DNA of 64,000 bases. It comes from Jiella mangrovi. Its GTDB lineage: Bacteria; Pseudomonadota; Alphaproteobacteria; Rhizobiales; Rhizobiaceae. A model generated the notes under the pieces. The model made no database searches. It was given only the letters and a program-made list of their open reading frames with translations, and was not told the DNA's origin. The stretch lies in the NCBI RefSeq assembly GCF_017815135.1, contig NZ_JAGJCF010000004.1, positions 1 through 64,000 of the forward strand. The letters are read 5' to 3'. The position numbers and the translations under genes are program-made. Of the stretch, positions 56,497 to 64,000 are shown piece after piece. How positions within the stretch are numbered: the first letter of the stretch is position 1; every line of letters begins with the position of its first letter.

Positions 56497-58116
56497 CTAA
56501 AACAACGAGCCCTGACCCTCCGCTGCCGGCTTGGCCCTGGCCTTTCGTGGCTTGGCAGCGGCCGGTTTCGGTGTCGGGACTTGAACCACAGGGGGCCTCT
56601 CGGCCCCCGCGTCACCATCCGTAATCACTGCGCCCCGCGTCTCTCCCCGCGCAAATTCCAGAGTCACCGCCATGCCGGCCGACAGGTCCGCCGCCTCTGT
56701 CACCGTGCCGCCGGTCTCATCCCGCACGATCACGTAACCTCGTTCGAGGACGTTCAGCGGCGACAGGCTGGCGGCAAGGCGCCAGGCGTTCTCCACGCGC
56801 TGGCGCCTCGTCTGGCGTTGCAGCTGCTCGGCGCGCTCCAGCCGTTCGGCGAGGCCACCGAGCGACAGGCGGGCGGCTTCGCTTCTGGCCTTCAGCGCAT
56901 GGGGCTTCAGGTCCGACGCCACCCGGTCGAAGCGCCGCCTTGCCGCGTCGAGCCTCAGTCGCAGGCCATGGTCGGCGTGCAGGCCGTGATGGCGCAGCGT
57001 CGCGCGCTTGTCCCGGAGCGAGGCTTCGAGGGTCGAGGGGGCGAGACGAGCCGCGGCGATACCGAAGAGCCGGCGCTTTTCGCCGACGGCATGGCGCAGG
57101 TTGGAGCCGAGCCCGCTGGTCGCCTCGTCGAGCCGGCGGCGGGGCAGTGCAAGCAGCACGTCGATGCCCGGCATGGCGCGAGCGAGAGCGGCGAGGCTCT
57201 TTTTCTCCTGGTCGAGCCGGCGGGAGACGGCACCGGACAGCCGGGCATTGTGGCTGGCGATGGTGGCGGCAAGTTCCGCCCGCACGGGCACCGCCATTTC
57301 GGCGGCGCCCGTCGGCGTCGGGGCACGCATGTCGGCGGCGTGGTCGATCAGCGTCCAGTCGGTCTCGTGGCCGACGGCCGAGATCAGCGGGATCGCCGAG
57401 CCGGCCGCGGCACGCACGACCGCCTCGTCGTTGAAGCCCCAGAGGTCTTCCAGGCTGCCGCCGCCGCGCGCGACGATGATGAGGTCCGGCCGTGGCAGTT
57501 TGGCCCCGGCCTCGATGGCGTTGAAGCCCTCGATGGCAGCGGCGACTTCCGCGCCGCTCGTTTCGCCCTGCACCCGCACCGGCCAGACGAGGACATGGAC
57601 GGGAAACCGGTCGGAGATCCGGTGGACGATGTCGCGGATGACTGCGCCGGTCGGCGAGGTGACGACGCCGATGACGCGTGGCAGGAAGGGCAGGCGGCGC
57701 TTGCGATCCTGGGCAAAGAGACCTTCGGCCTCGAGCTTCAGCCGCCGCTCGTTCAAAAGCGCCATCAAGGCGCCGGCGCCGGCGGGCTCGATGGTCTCGA
57801 TGACCACCTGGTATTTCGACGAGTTGGGATAGGTCGTCAGCCGCCCCGTGGCGATGACCTCCAGCCCCTCCTCGGGCTTGAAGGCGAGCTTGGCAAAGCT
57901 CGTGCGCCAGACGACGGCATCGATCCGCGCCCGCTCGTCCTTCAGCGCGAAATAGGCGTGGCCGGAAGAGTGCGGGCCGCGATAGCCGGAGACCTCGCCC
58001 CTGATCCTGACATGGCCGAAGGTGTCCTCGACCGTGCGTTTGAGCGCGCCGGAGATCTCCGACACGGTGTATTCGGCGACATTGCTCGGCGGGCTCGATT
58101 CGAAGGGCAGGCTCAT
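56497..58116 (-). CDS. xseA: Exodeoxyribonuclease VII large subunit
   Basis: XseA is the large subunit of exonuclease VII, which degrades single-stranded DNA from both ends. The 539 residues have an N-terminal OB fold ([38 protein letters not shown]). The catalytic core has [21 protein letters not shown] and [25 protein letters not shown], followed by [27 protein letters not shown] long Arg/Leu-rich coiled-coil C-terminal half follows. The start at 58116 ([12 protein letters not shown]) is preferred over 58152. The small subunit gene xseB is not nearby. Confidence 0.96.
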   Translation of the reverse strand: MSLPFESSPPSNVAEYTVSEISGALKRTVEDTFGHVRIRGEVSGYRGPHSSGHAYFALKDERARIDAVVWRTSFAKLAFKPEEGLEVIATGRLTTYPNSSKYQVVIETIEPAGAGALMALLNERRLKLEAEGLFAQDRKRRLPFLPRVIGVVTSPTGAVIRDIVHRISDRFPVHVLVWPVRVQGETSGAEVAAAIEGFNAIEAGAKLPRPDLIIVARGGGSLEDLWGFNDEAVVRAAAGSAIPLISAVGHETDWTLIDHAADMRAPTPTGAAEMAVPVRAELAATIASHNARLSGAVSRRLDQEKKSLAALARAMPGIDVLLALPRRRLDEATSGLGSNLRHAVGEKRRLFGIAAARLAPSTLEASLRDKRATLRHHGLHADHGLRLRLDAARRRFDRVASDLKPHALKARSEAARLSLGGLAERLERAEQLQRQTRRQRVENAWRLAASLSPLNVLERGYVIVRDETGGTVTEAADLSAGMAVTLEFARGETRGAVITDGDAGAERPPVVQVPTPKPAAAKPRKARAKPAAEGQGSLF

Positions 58117-58201
58117 GGCGTCTAGTGTGGCGTCGCAGGCCCCCGGCGGCAAGCCTCAGGCCGCGATACACATGGCCTCACGGTGCTGCATCCCTCGACG
58201 A

Positions 58202-59155
58202 CTACTCAGCCGCGACGATGCCGGGGCGCGGCCGCGGCGCCCGGACAATGCGTGTATCGGGCAGGTGGGATGGCTTCGCCGCCTTCTCCTTGGCCGGCAG
58301 ATTGGCAAGGCTTTCGCGAATGTGGTCGACGAGGGCGGAGACGACCGGCCCGTCCGCCGTGCGCGCCCTGATCACGCCGATCTCATTGTCGTTGAGCTTG
58401 GGAAAGCCCTCCCGCTCGCCGAGGACGCGCATACCGGGCCGCAGGGCGCATTCCGGCAGGACGCCGACGGCGAGCCCGGCCAGCACCGCCGAGGCGACGA
58501 TCTGTGCCGACCAGGACGAGAACAGCACCTTGTAGCGCCTGCCGGAATCGTCCAGCGCCTTCAGACCCTCGGCGCGCCAGGGACAATTGGTACGCCCCAG
58601 CGCCAGGGGAACGACGGTTTCCTCATGCACGTCATGGGCAGCGGAGGCCATGAAATGCAAGGGCTCGCGCCGGACGATCTCGGGCCGCACCGAGCCCACA
58701 GTGCAGTCCGCGACGAGGGCAACGTCGAGCCGGCCCTTGTCGACATGGTCGGCAAGGTTCGACGAGGGCTCGCAGGCGATCTGCAGCTCGACCAGCGGAT
58801 TGGAGCGTGTGAAGCGGGCGAGGATCTCCGGCAGGAAGCGCTCGGCATAGTCGTCCGGCAGTCCGATCCGCACGTGCCCTTGGATGGCGTCGGGGTCGAA
58901 GGCCGACAGGGTGTCGCGGCTGAGGCTGAGCATGCGCCTCGCGTAGCCCAGAAGCCGGGAGCCGGCATCCGTCACCTCGATCGAACGCCCGTTGCGCTCG
59001 AACAGCTGAACGCCGAGCCGCTCCTCCAGCCGGCGGATCTGCATCGAGACCGCAGACTGGGTCTTGAACACGTCTTCGGCCGCCTTGGTGAAGCTGCCTG
59101 TATCGACGATCGCGACGAAGGTGCGCAGCTGATCGAGGTCGAGGGGGGAGGCCAT
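58202..59155 (-). CDS. LysR-family regulator, VtlR/LsrB-like
   Basis: This 317-residue LysR regulator starts with LDLDQLRTFVAIVDTGSFTKAAEDVFKTQSAVSMQIRRLEERLGVQLFERNGRSIEVTDAG. This HTH closely resembles the VtlR/LsrB regulators of Brucella and Sinorhizobium. The C-terminal effector domain contains a cysteine in GRTNCPWR and another in LPECALRP, positions linked to redox sensing in LsrB. The start at 59155 follows the family. The divergent neighbour encodes a DUF1127 protein. In Brucella VtlR activates small DUF1127 genes, so a regulatory link is likely. Confidence 0.88.
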   Translation of the reverse strand: MASPLDLDQLRTFVAIVDTGSFTKAAEDVFKTQSAVSMQIRRLEERLGVQLFERNGRSIEVTDAGSRLLGYARRMLSLSRDTLSAFDPDAIQGHVRIGLPDDYAERFLPEILARFTRSNPLVELQIACEPSSNLADHVDKGRLDVALVADCTVGSVRPEIVRREPLHFMASAAHDVHEETVVPLALGRTNCPWRAEGLKALDDSGRRYKVLFSSWSAQIVASAVLAGLAVGVLPECALRPGMRVLGEREGFPKLNDNEIGVIRARTADGPVVSALVDHIRESLANLPAKEKAAKPSHLPDTRIVRAPRPRPGIVAAE

Positions 59156-59190
59156 GGCGTCGCCTATGAGTAAAACTGATGTCACACATT

Positions 59191-59237
59191 ACGAACATTC
59201 GTTGGCGTGATCAATATCGCAGACGTATGGTGATCAA
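59191..59237. promoter_or_regulatory. Candidate LysR operator in the divergent lysR-DUF1127 gap
   Basis: ACGAACATTCGT at 59191-59202 has perfect five-base inverted arms around CA. GTGATCAA occurs twice, at 59207-59214 and 59230-59237, each containing the palindrome TGATCA. LysR regulators usually bind such sites upstream of a divergently transcribed target. The assignment is inferred from symmetry and location. Confidence 0.45.
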
Positions 59238-59333
59238 GTCAGGAACAATTCGGGGGTCGCTGCTGCTCATCGCTCAGGCGAGGAGACGGCACCCCCACTT
59301 TTTTCCGGCGTATGGCTAAAAAGGAGAAAAGCC

Positions 59334-59612
59334 ATGACGATCACAGCGAGACTGACCCCCACCCGTTCCGCCGCCATCCGCATGGCCGCCGGATCCCGCG
59401 TCCTCGCCTCGGCCGCCCGTGCGATCGTCAAAACCATGATCAACCGCCGCCGCGTGCACCGGCTCGCCGACATGCCGGATTACGTCCTGCAAGACATCGG
59501 CATTCGGCGCGACGACATCGCCGTCGCCCTCGGCGCGGACTGGCGCGAGGATGCGAGCTACAAGCTGGCGCTGATTGCCGCGCGCCGTCGCCGGGACGTC
59601 CTGGAGGGTTGA
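59334..59612 (+). CDS. DUF1127 domain-containing protein
   Basis: This is a 92-residue basic protein. The DUF1127 motif is HRLADMPDYVLQDIGIRRDDI at about 40-60, preceded by an arginine-rich helix (IVKTMINRRRVH). Small DUF1127 proteins in Rhizobiales bind RNA or affect RNA turnover and nutrient uptake. AAGGAG lies eight bases before the ATG. The gene is divergent from a VtlR/LsrB-like regulator and ends at a strong terminator, so it is a monocistronic unit. Confidence 0.88.
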   Translation: MTITARLTPTRSAAIRMAAGSRVLASAARAIVKTMINRRRVHRLADMPDYVLQDIGIRRDDIAVALGADWREDASYKLALIAARRRRDVLEG

Positions 59613-59670
59613 GCCTCAGCTTCCCTGGCCCGGCGTTCCCGCCGCGCCGGACCAGACATCCGAGACGTCC

Positions 59671-59709
59671 TGCGGCCGGTCTTCCCCAAGACCGGCCGCA
59701 ACTCTTTTT
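59671..59709 (+). terminator. Strong rho-independent terminator after DUF1127
   Basis: TGCGGCCGGTCTT at 59671-59683 pairs perfectly over 13 bases with AAGACCGGCCGCA at 59688-59700, loop CCCC. The tail ACTCTTTTT follows. This is one of the best terminators in the window. Confidence 0.92.
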
Positions 59710-59808
59710 GGGGCGGGATGAGATGAGTTTCGCTCACCCTCCCGCTCCGTCCTTTTGCCGGGGCGTGTTCTGTTCCGAAGACCGCTTCTCGCTTTTCGCG
59801 ATCATGCT

Positions 59809-61131
59809 CTAAAGACGCGTGACATCCTCGTCCTCGCCATCGGCGGCGACCAGAAGCTGTCGGAACAGGAGCTTGTCGATGCGCTTGCCGTCGAGATCGA
59901 CGACCTCGATCTCGAAGCCGTCCCACTGGACGCGCTCGCCGACGCCGGGAATATGACCGAAGAGTTCGAGCGTCAGGCCGGCGACCGTCTCATATTCCCG
60001 CTCTGCCGGAAACGAGAGATCCTCGATCACCCGCGCCAGACGGTCGACGGTCATCGCGCCGTCGACCAGCCATGAGCCGTCCTTGCGGCGGAAGGCCTCC
60101 GGCGTATCCTCGTCGCCCTCCGGCAGCGAGCCGGCGATCGCCGCCAGAATGTCCTGCGGCGTCGCGATCCCCTCGAACGAGCCATATTCGTCGAGCACGA
60201 TCGCCATGTGCACGCCATGGGCCCGGAATCGGTCGAGCAGTTTCAGGATCGGCATGCTCTCGCTGACATAGAGCGGCTCGCGCAGGATATCGGGCAGGAC
60301 GACCTTGCCGGTCGTGTGCTGCTGCTCGAGAATGTCCTTGGTCTGGACGATGCCGAGGATCGCGTCCGTATCGGTGTCGAGGACCGGGTAGCGGGAATGG
60401 CCGGCGGCGACCATCTCGCTGATCGATTCCTGCGCCGGATCGGCGACGTTGAGCCAGTCGACATCGGGGCGGGGAACCATGATCGAGCGGACATTGCGAT
60501 CGGCGATGCTGATCACGCCTTCCAGCATCTCGCGCTCTTTCTCCTTGAAGACACCGATCTCGGTGCCCTCGGCGATCATCGCCCTGACGTCCTCCTCCGT
60601 CACCTCGTCGCTCTCGTCTTCCTTCAGGCCGAAAATCGCCGTCAGCGCCCGGGTCGAGGCCTCGAGAACGTAGACCAGCGGCCGTCCGACCATCGCGATC
60701 AGTCGCATGAAGGGCGCGACGAAACAGGCGACGCTTTCGGGCCGCGACAGGGCAAAGCGCTTGGGCGCGAGCTCGCCGACGACGAGCGAGAAATAGGTGA
60801 TCACGATGACCACCACGACGAAGGCCGCATCGCCGGCGATCGGCCCGACGAGCGGCCAGTCCTTCATCACCTCGGCGAGGGGCCCGGCAAAGGCCGAGCC
60901 GCCGAAGGCGCCGGCGAAGATGCCGACCAGCGTGATGCCGATCTGCACCGAGGAGAGGAAGGTCGTCGGGTTCTCGGCGAGTTTGAGGGCCGCCTTGGCG
61001 CCGTGCCGGCGGTCCTTCGCCATTTTTTCGAGCCGGCTCTTCTTTGCCGAAACGACCGCAAGTTCCGACAGGGCGAAAAAGCCGTTGAGGAGAATGAGTG
61101 CAAAGACGATGGCGGCGTTGACGAAGAGCAA
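59809..61131 (-). CDS. Hemolysin family (CNNM/CorC) transporter-like membrane protein
   Basis: This 440-residue protein combines an N-terminal DUF21/CNNM membrane domain (four helices within about 1-150, with LLNGFFALSELAVVSAKKSRLEKMA and VQIGITLVGIFAGAFGG). A pair of CBS domains follows at about 215-345 (VPRPDVDWLNVAD, GIVQTKDILEQQ, DEYGSFEGIATPQDILAAIAG). The C-terminal CorC/HlyC domain has DGSWLVDGAMTVDRL. Relatives move Mg2+ or Co2+ and are often misnamed hemolysins. The gene is alone. A perfect 16-base palindrome lies at 61222-61237, upstream of the start. Confidence 0.93.
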   Translation of the reverse strand: MLFVNAAIVFALILLNGFFALSELAVVSAKKSRLEKMAKDRRHGAKAALKLAENPTTFLSSVQIGITLVGIFAGAFGGSAFAGPLAEVMKDWPLVGPIAGDAAFVVVVIVITYFSLVVGELAPKRFALSRPESVACFVAPFMRLIAMVGRPLVYVLEASTRALTAIFGLKEDESDEVTEEDVRAMIAEGTEIGVFKEKEREMLEGVISIADRNVRSIMVPRPDVDWLNVADPAQESISEMVAAGHSRYPVLDTDTDAILGIVQTKDILEQQHTTGKVVLPDILREPLYVSESMPILKLLDRFRAHGVHMAIVLDEYGSFEGIATPQDILAAIAGSLPEGDEDTPEAFRRKDGSWLVDGAMTVDRLARVIEDLSFPAEREYETVAGLTLELFGHIPGVGERVQWDGFEIEVVDLDGKRIDKLLFRQLLVAADGEDEDVTRL

Positions 61132-61221
61132 GATCTGTCCCGGGCAATGGGTCGCTTCCGATCCCCTCGGCAGATGATGCGAGGCTTCGGGACGACGAGG
61201 AAAAGAGGCTGGATATAGGCG

Positions 61222-61237
61222 CGCCTGCCGGCAGGCG
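61222..61237. repeat. Perfect 16-base palindrome
   Basis: CGCCTGCCGGCAGGCG is fully self-complementary and lies about 90 bases upstream of the CNNM/CorC gene start. It could be a regulator site or part of the transcript of the neighbouring 333-residue protein gene, which it would not overlap. No function is assigned. Confidence 0.4.
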
Positions 61238-61342
61238 ACAGGTCACCGCGAGGGGAACCTTGCCAGCCGGCCAACTCATGGCCAGTAAAGGGCTCCCCGG
61301 CGCTTTGTGGGGCGTTCGTCCCGGCGCCGAGATCCGCGCGGT

Positions 61343-62344
61343 TCAGCCGTCCTCCGGTCCGGTTTGGCGGCCCGCAGGCGGAGACAGGATCTCCATCATC
61401 CAGCGGGCATAGTCCTTCTGGAAGGCAAAAGCTGCGTCCGCGAGGCTCTCGGCGTCCGGTTCGCCGGGCGCGCCGGACGTGTCGCTCGCGGTGCCGGGAA
61501 CATCCCTGGGGCGATCCGGGAAGCTGGAGGAGCCGGCCGGTGCTTGCGCCGGTGCCGTGTCCCCCGCCGGATCCGGCATCTCGCCGCCGAAACTGCGCAG
61601 GAACTGTTCCATCAGCGCCGGATATGGCGCGAAGAGTGGTTCCCCGGGGTTGGAGGCGTCGTTTGAGGGGGGCGCGCCGGCGCCCGACGGCCGGGCAGCC
61701 TCCGCGCGTCTGCCGGTTTCGGGCGGGAGCCAGGGCACCGTCCCGGTCAGCGCGTCGCTGAACAGCCGGTTGAGATAGTCCGAGCCGGGCATTTGCGGCG
61801 TCTGGCGCGGTGGCGGCTCGTTCGACGGACGCCCCATCGCCTCGAAGGCATTGGCGCTGCGCCTCAGCATCTCCGCCATGGCCTCGGGGTAGTTGCCCTC
61901 GGCCAGTCCCTTCGGCTGGCCGCGGGTGACATTCGCGATCATCATCCGCAGCATGGTGCCGATGGTCATGACCGAGATGTTGCGGATCATCAACTCGACC
62001 GTATCGGGGGCAACGCCGCTCGCCACCGAGACGTTGCGCGAAACGGCGGAAACCAGTTCCCTTGAGCCGAACAGCGCATTGGCGAGATCCTTCGCGACGG
62101 GGCTTTCGGTCGCCCCGAGCGCGAGATCGGAGGAGTGCCCGTCCATGAAGGGCTTGTAGTGACGCGATATCTCCGCCCAGGCGCCGGGAACCACCATGGC
62201 GCGTTGCAGGGCGAGCGCGAAGGCCGGAGCGAGCGCGGTCGTCGTGTTGCGCAGCTCCTGATGGCTGAGCTTGAACGCGTCCGCCAGCCGATCGGCGCCG
62301 ATGCCCGAATCGGTTGCGGTCAGCCAGTCGAAAAAATCTGTCAT
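61343..62344 (-). CDS. Hypothetical protein, 333 residues, possibly DUF937-like N-terminus
   Basis: Residues 1-50 (MTDFFDWLTATDSG, DRLADAFKLSHQELRNTTTALAPAFALALQRA) resemble the N-terminal helices of DUF937/YidB proteins, though weakly. A helical core rich in Met, Ile and Ala follows to about 180. A Pro/Gly/Ala/Ser low-complexity linker runs from about 185 to 295, and a compact C-terminus FAFQKDYARWMMEILSPPAG ends the protein. No signal peptide or clear membrane span is visible. It lies between the CNNM/CorC gene and gshA, both on the same strand. I do not assign a function. Confidence 0.6.
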   Translation of the reverse strand: MTDFFDWLTATDSGIGADRLADAFKLSHQELRNTTTALAPAFALALQRAMVVPGAWAEISRHYKPFMDGHSSDLALGATESPVAKDLANALFGSRELVSAVSRNVSVASGVAPDTVELMIRNISVMTIGTMLRMMIANVTRGQPKGLAEGNYPEAMAEMLRRSANAFEAMGRPSNEPPPRQTPQMPGSDYLNRLFSDALTGTVPWLPPETGRRAEAARPSGAGAPPSNDASNPGEPLFAPYPALMEQFLRSFGGEMPDPAGDTAPAQAPAGSSSFPDRPRDVPGTASDTSGAPGEPDAESLADAAFAFQKDYARWMMEILSPPAGRQTGPEDG

Positions 62345-62519
62345 GGTCGGCCCTGCCGCCTGGGAGTATGCCCCAAACCTCATCGATGCCGCTGCACCGC
62401 CGTCCAAAGCAAAATCGAATAGACTATTCTAGCGCAGGGGCCCGCCATGCCCAGCGCGACACCTCAAGATTGTCGTGCTCGGGCAGCTTGCATGGGTGCG
62501 GCATTTTCGCCAGCTCGGC

Positions 62520-63893
62520 TCAGTAGCTGAGGTGCTTGAAGAGGCGCGGCATCGACTGCTCCCACTGCGTCTCGTAGAGCCGCACCAGTTCTTCGGCGGA
62601 TGTCGTGCCGCGGGCGACCACTTCCTCCAAAGGCGCGAGGAAGAAGCTCTCGTCATAGCCCTCGTCGTTGTGCCGGCCCCGGGCGATCAGGCCTTTTCGC
62701 GCCATCTTGACCGTCTCGCGGGCGAGATCGAGCACGGTGCCATCGCGAAATTTCGTGGCGAAGCCATCACGCGGCACGTCCTGGCGCATCGCCGAGACTT
62801 CCTCGAACGTCCAGTCGCGGGTCATGTCGTCGACGGCCTCAAGCGTCGTTTCGTCGTAGAGCAGACCGACCCAATAGGCCGGCAGTGCGCAGATCCGCCG
62901 CCATGGCCCGCCATCGGCACCGCGCATTTCGATGAAGCGCTTCAGCCGCACGTCCGGGAAGAGGGTCGACAGATGGTTGGTCCAATCCCCCATCTGCGGC
63001 TCGGGATCGGGGATTTCGCCCTTCAGCGCGCCGTCCATGAACTGCCGGAAGGTGACGTGCGTCGCGTCCGTATAACGCCCGTTGCGCGTGACGAAATACA
63101 TCGGCACGTCGAGCGCCCATTCCGCATAGTGGCGATAGGTGAAGTCGTCCTCGAAGACGAAGGGCAAAAGCCCCGAGCGCTGGTTGTCGACGTCGTGCCA
63201 GACCTGCGACCGCCAGGAGACGAGGCCATTCGGCTTGCCTTCGGTGAAGGGCGAATGGGCGAAGAGCGCCGAGGCGACCGGCTGCAGCTTCATGCCGATG
63301 CGCATCTTGCGGCGCATGTCGGCCTCGGTGGCGAAATCGAGATTGACCTGGATCGTCGAGGTGCGGAGCATCATGTCGAGGCCGCGGGTGCCGACCTTCG
63401 GCATGTAGCGGCGCATGATGTCGTAGCGCGATTTCGGCATGATCGGGGTTTCGGCGATCGTCCATGTGGGCGAGGAGCCGATGCCGAGAAAGCCGATGCC
63501 GAGCTCCTTGGCGACGGCGCGGACCTCGGCGAGATGGGCGTTGGATTCCCGGCAGGTGGCGTGGATCGTCTCCAGCGGCGCGCCGGACAGCTCGAACTGG
63601 CCGCCCGGCTCCAGCGAGATCGCGCCCTGACCCTCGGCGGCGTAAAGCCCGATGATCCGCCCGTCGTCGATGATCGGCTCCCAGCCCGAAAGCTTCTGCA
63701 TGCCTTCGAGGATGGCGCGGATGCCCCGCTCGCCATCATAGGGGACCGGCGAGAGATCCTCGACATAATAGCCGAACTTCTCGTGTTCGGTACCGATGCG
63801 GAACTGGTCGGCCGGCTTCTCGCCGCCCTTCAGATGTCCGATCAGATCGTCCATCGACGTGACGGGGGTGAGATCGGTCGTGTCGCGCGCCAT
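62520..63893 (-). CDS. gshA: Glutamate-cysteine ligase, plant/alphaproteobacterial type
   Basis: The enzyme joins glutamate and cysteine in the first step of glutathione synthesis. The 457 residues match the class found in Alphaproteobacteria and plants: FRIGTEHEKFGYYVEDLSPVPYDGERGIRAIL, QGAISLEPGGQFELSGAPLETIHATC, FLGIGSSPTW, MPKSRYDIMRRYMPKVGTRGLDMMLRTSTIQVNLDF and SPFTEGKPNGLVSWRSQVW. EPGGQFE carries metal and ATP contacts. It starts at 63893 and stands alone. The last 107 bases of the window show no gene. Confidence 0.95.
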   Translation of the reverse strand: MARDTTDLTPVTSMDDLIGHLKGGEKPADQFRIGTEHEKFGYYVEDLSPVPYDGERGIRAILEGMQKLSGWEPIIDDGRIIGLYAAEGQGAISLEPGGQFELSGAPLETIHATCRESNAHLAEVRAVAKELGIGFLGIGSSPTWTIAETPIMPKSRYDIMRRYMPKVGTRGLDMMLRTSTIQVNLDFATEADMRRKMRIGMKLQPVASALFAHSPFTEGKPNGLVSWRSQVWHDVDNQRSGLLPFVFEDDFTYRHYAEWALDVPMYFVTRNGRYTDATHVTFRQFMDGALKGEIPDPEPQMGDWTNHLSTLFPDVRLKRFIEMRGADGGPWRRICALPAYWVGLLYDETTLEAVDDMTRDWTFEEVSAMRQDVPRDGFATKFRDGTVLDLARETVKMARKGLIARGRHNDEGYDESFFLAPLEEVVARGTTSAEELVRLYETQWEQSMPRLFKHLSY

Positions 63894-64000
63894 TCGTCTT
63901 CATTCCACTCGTTGCGCAAACGCCGTCCATGCGGCGCGCGGAACCGGCCATTCCACTAACCCCGCGTCCTGCCCGGAATCTTCGCTCGGCGCAAGATTTG

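Noticed and set aside
56383-58125. 580-codon open frame antisense to xseA
   Set aside because: XseA on the minus strand has all family motifs. The plus frame is a GC-driven shadow and begins in a repeat.

Overview
The window is high-GC chromosomal DNA from an alphaproteobacterium, most likely of the order Hyphomicrobiales (Rhizobiales). The evidence is the block rpsB-tsf-pyrH-frr-uppS-cdsA-rseP-bamA-lpxD-fabZ-lpxA-lpxI-lpxB, an EipB (DUF1849) envelope protein, an MFS/HlyD/MarR efflux cassette, a phasin, clpS-clpA, a plant-type glutamate-cysteine ligase, a Ku/LigD repair pair, a DUF1127 protein divergent from a LysR regulator, and dispersed palindromic repeats of the kind common in this order. 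The family and genus cannot be fixed from the sequence alone. I see no phage, insertion sequence, integrase, CRISPR array or rRNA operon.

Layout. 1-660 is non-coding with a repeat. 661-4084 (minus) is a multidrug efflux operon: MarR regulator, HlyD adaptor, 14-TM MFS pump. 4345-5658 is pncB (NAD salvage). 5930-9061 holds a small protein and an exported DUF1800/DUF1501 pair of unknown function. 9338-18070 is a mixed region: mgtE, a GnyR/LiuR-type MerR regulator, a DUF1624 acyltransferase-like membrane protein, an aldo/keto reductase, an MscS channel, YdcF, DUF599, DUF1489 and small hypotheticals. 18450-25110 holds a DD-carboxypeptidase, a phasin, clpSA and azlCD. 25410-30372 holds a HIT protein, a Phd/PIN toxin-antitoxin pair, a DUF482 protein, a glycerophosphodiesterase, RidA and EipB.

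30792-44291 is the translation/envelope block. It supplies ribosomal protein S2, EF-Ts, UMP kinase and ribosome recycling factor, then undecaprenyl diphosphate and CDP-diacylglycerol synthesis, the RseP site-2 protease, BamA for outer-membrane protein assembly, and early lipid A enzymes up to LpxB with FabZ embedded. The usual dxr gene between cdsA and rseP is missing.

44301-51014 (minus) is a catabolic cluster: an acyl-CoA ligase, an enoyl-CoA hydratase, an MFE-2-like short-chain dehydrogenase and a three-part TRAP transporter. It probably imports, activates and partly oxidises an unidentified carboxylate. A tRNA-Ala(CGC) gene lies upstream of it.

51662-63893 holds YggT, DUF167, the two-gene non-homologous end-joining system (Ku, LigD), xseA, a VtlR/LsrB-like LysR regulator divergent from a DUF1127 gene, a CBS/CorC membrane protein, an unidentified 333-residue protein and gshA.

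The points most worth checking are the missing dxr, the LysR/DUF1127 pair, the TRAP/CoA-ligase cluster with hairpins between dctP and dctQ, the DUF1800/DUF1501 pair, the expanded EipB, and several well-formed candidate operators (upstream of marR, the MerR gene, the phasin, a CtrA-like box and bamA). All family assignments are from reading the protein sequences. No database search was run.
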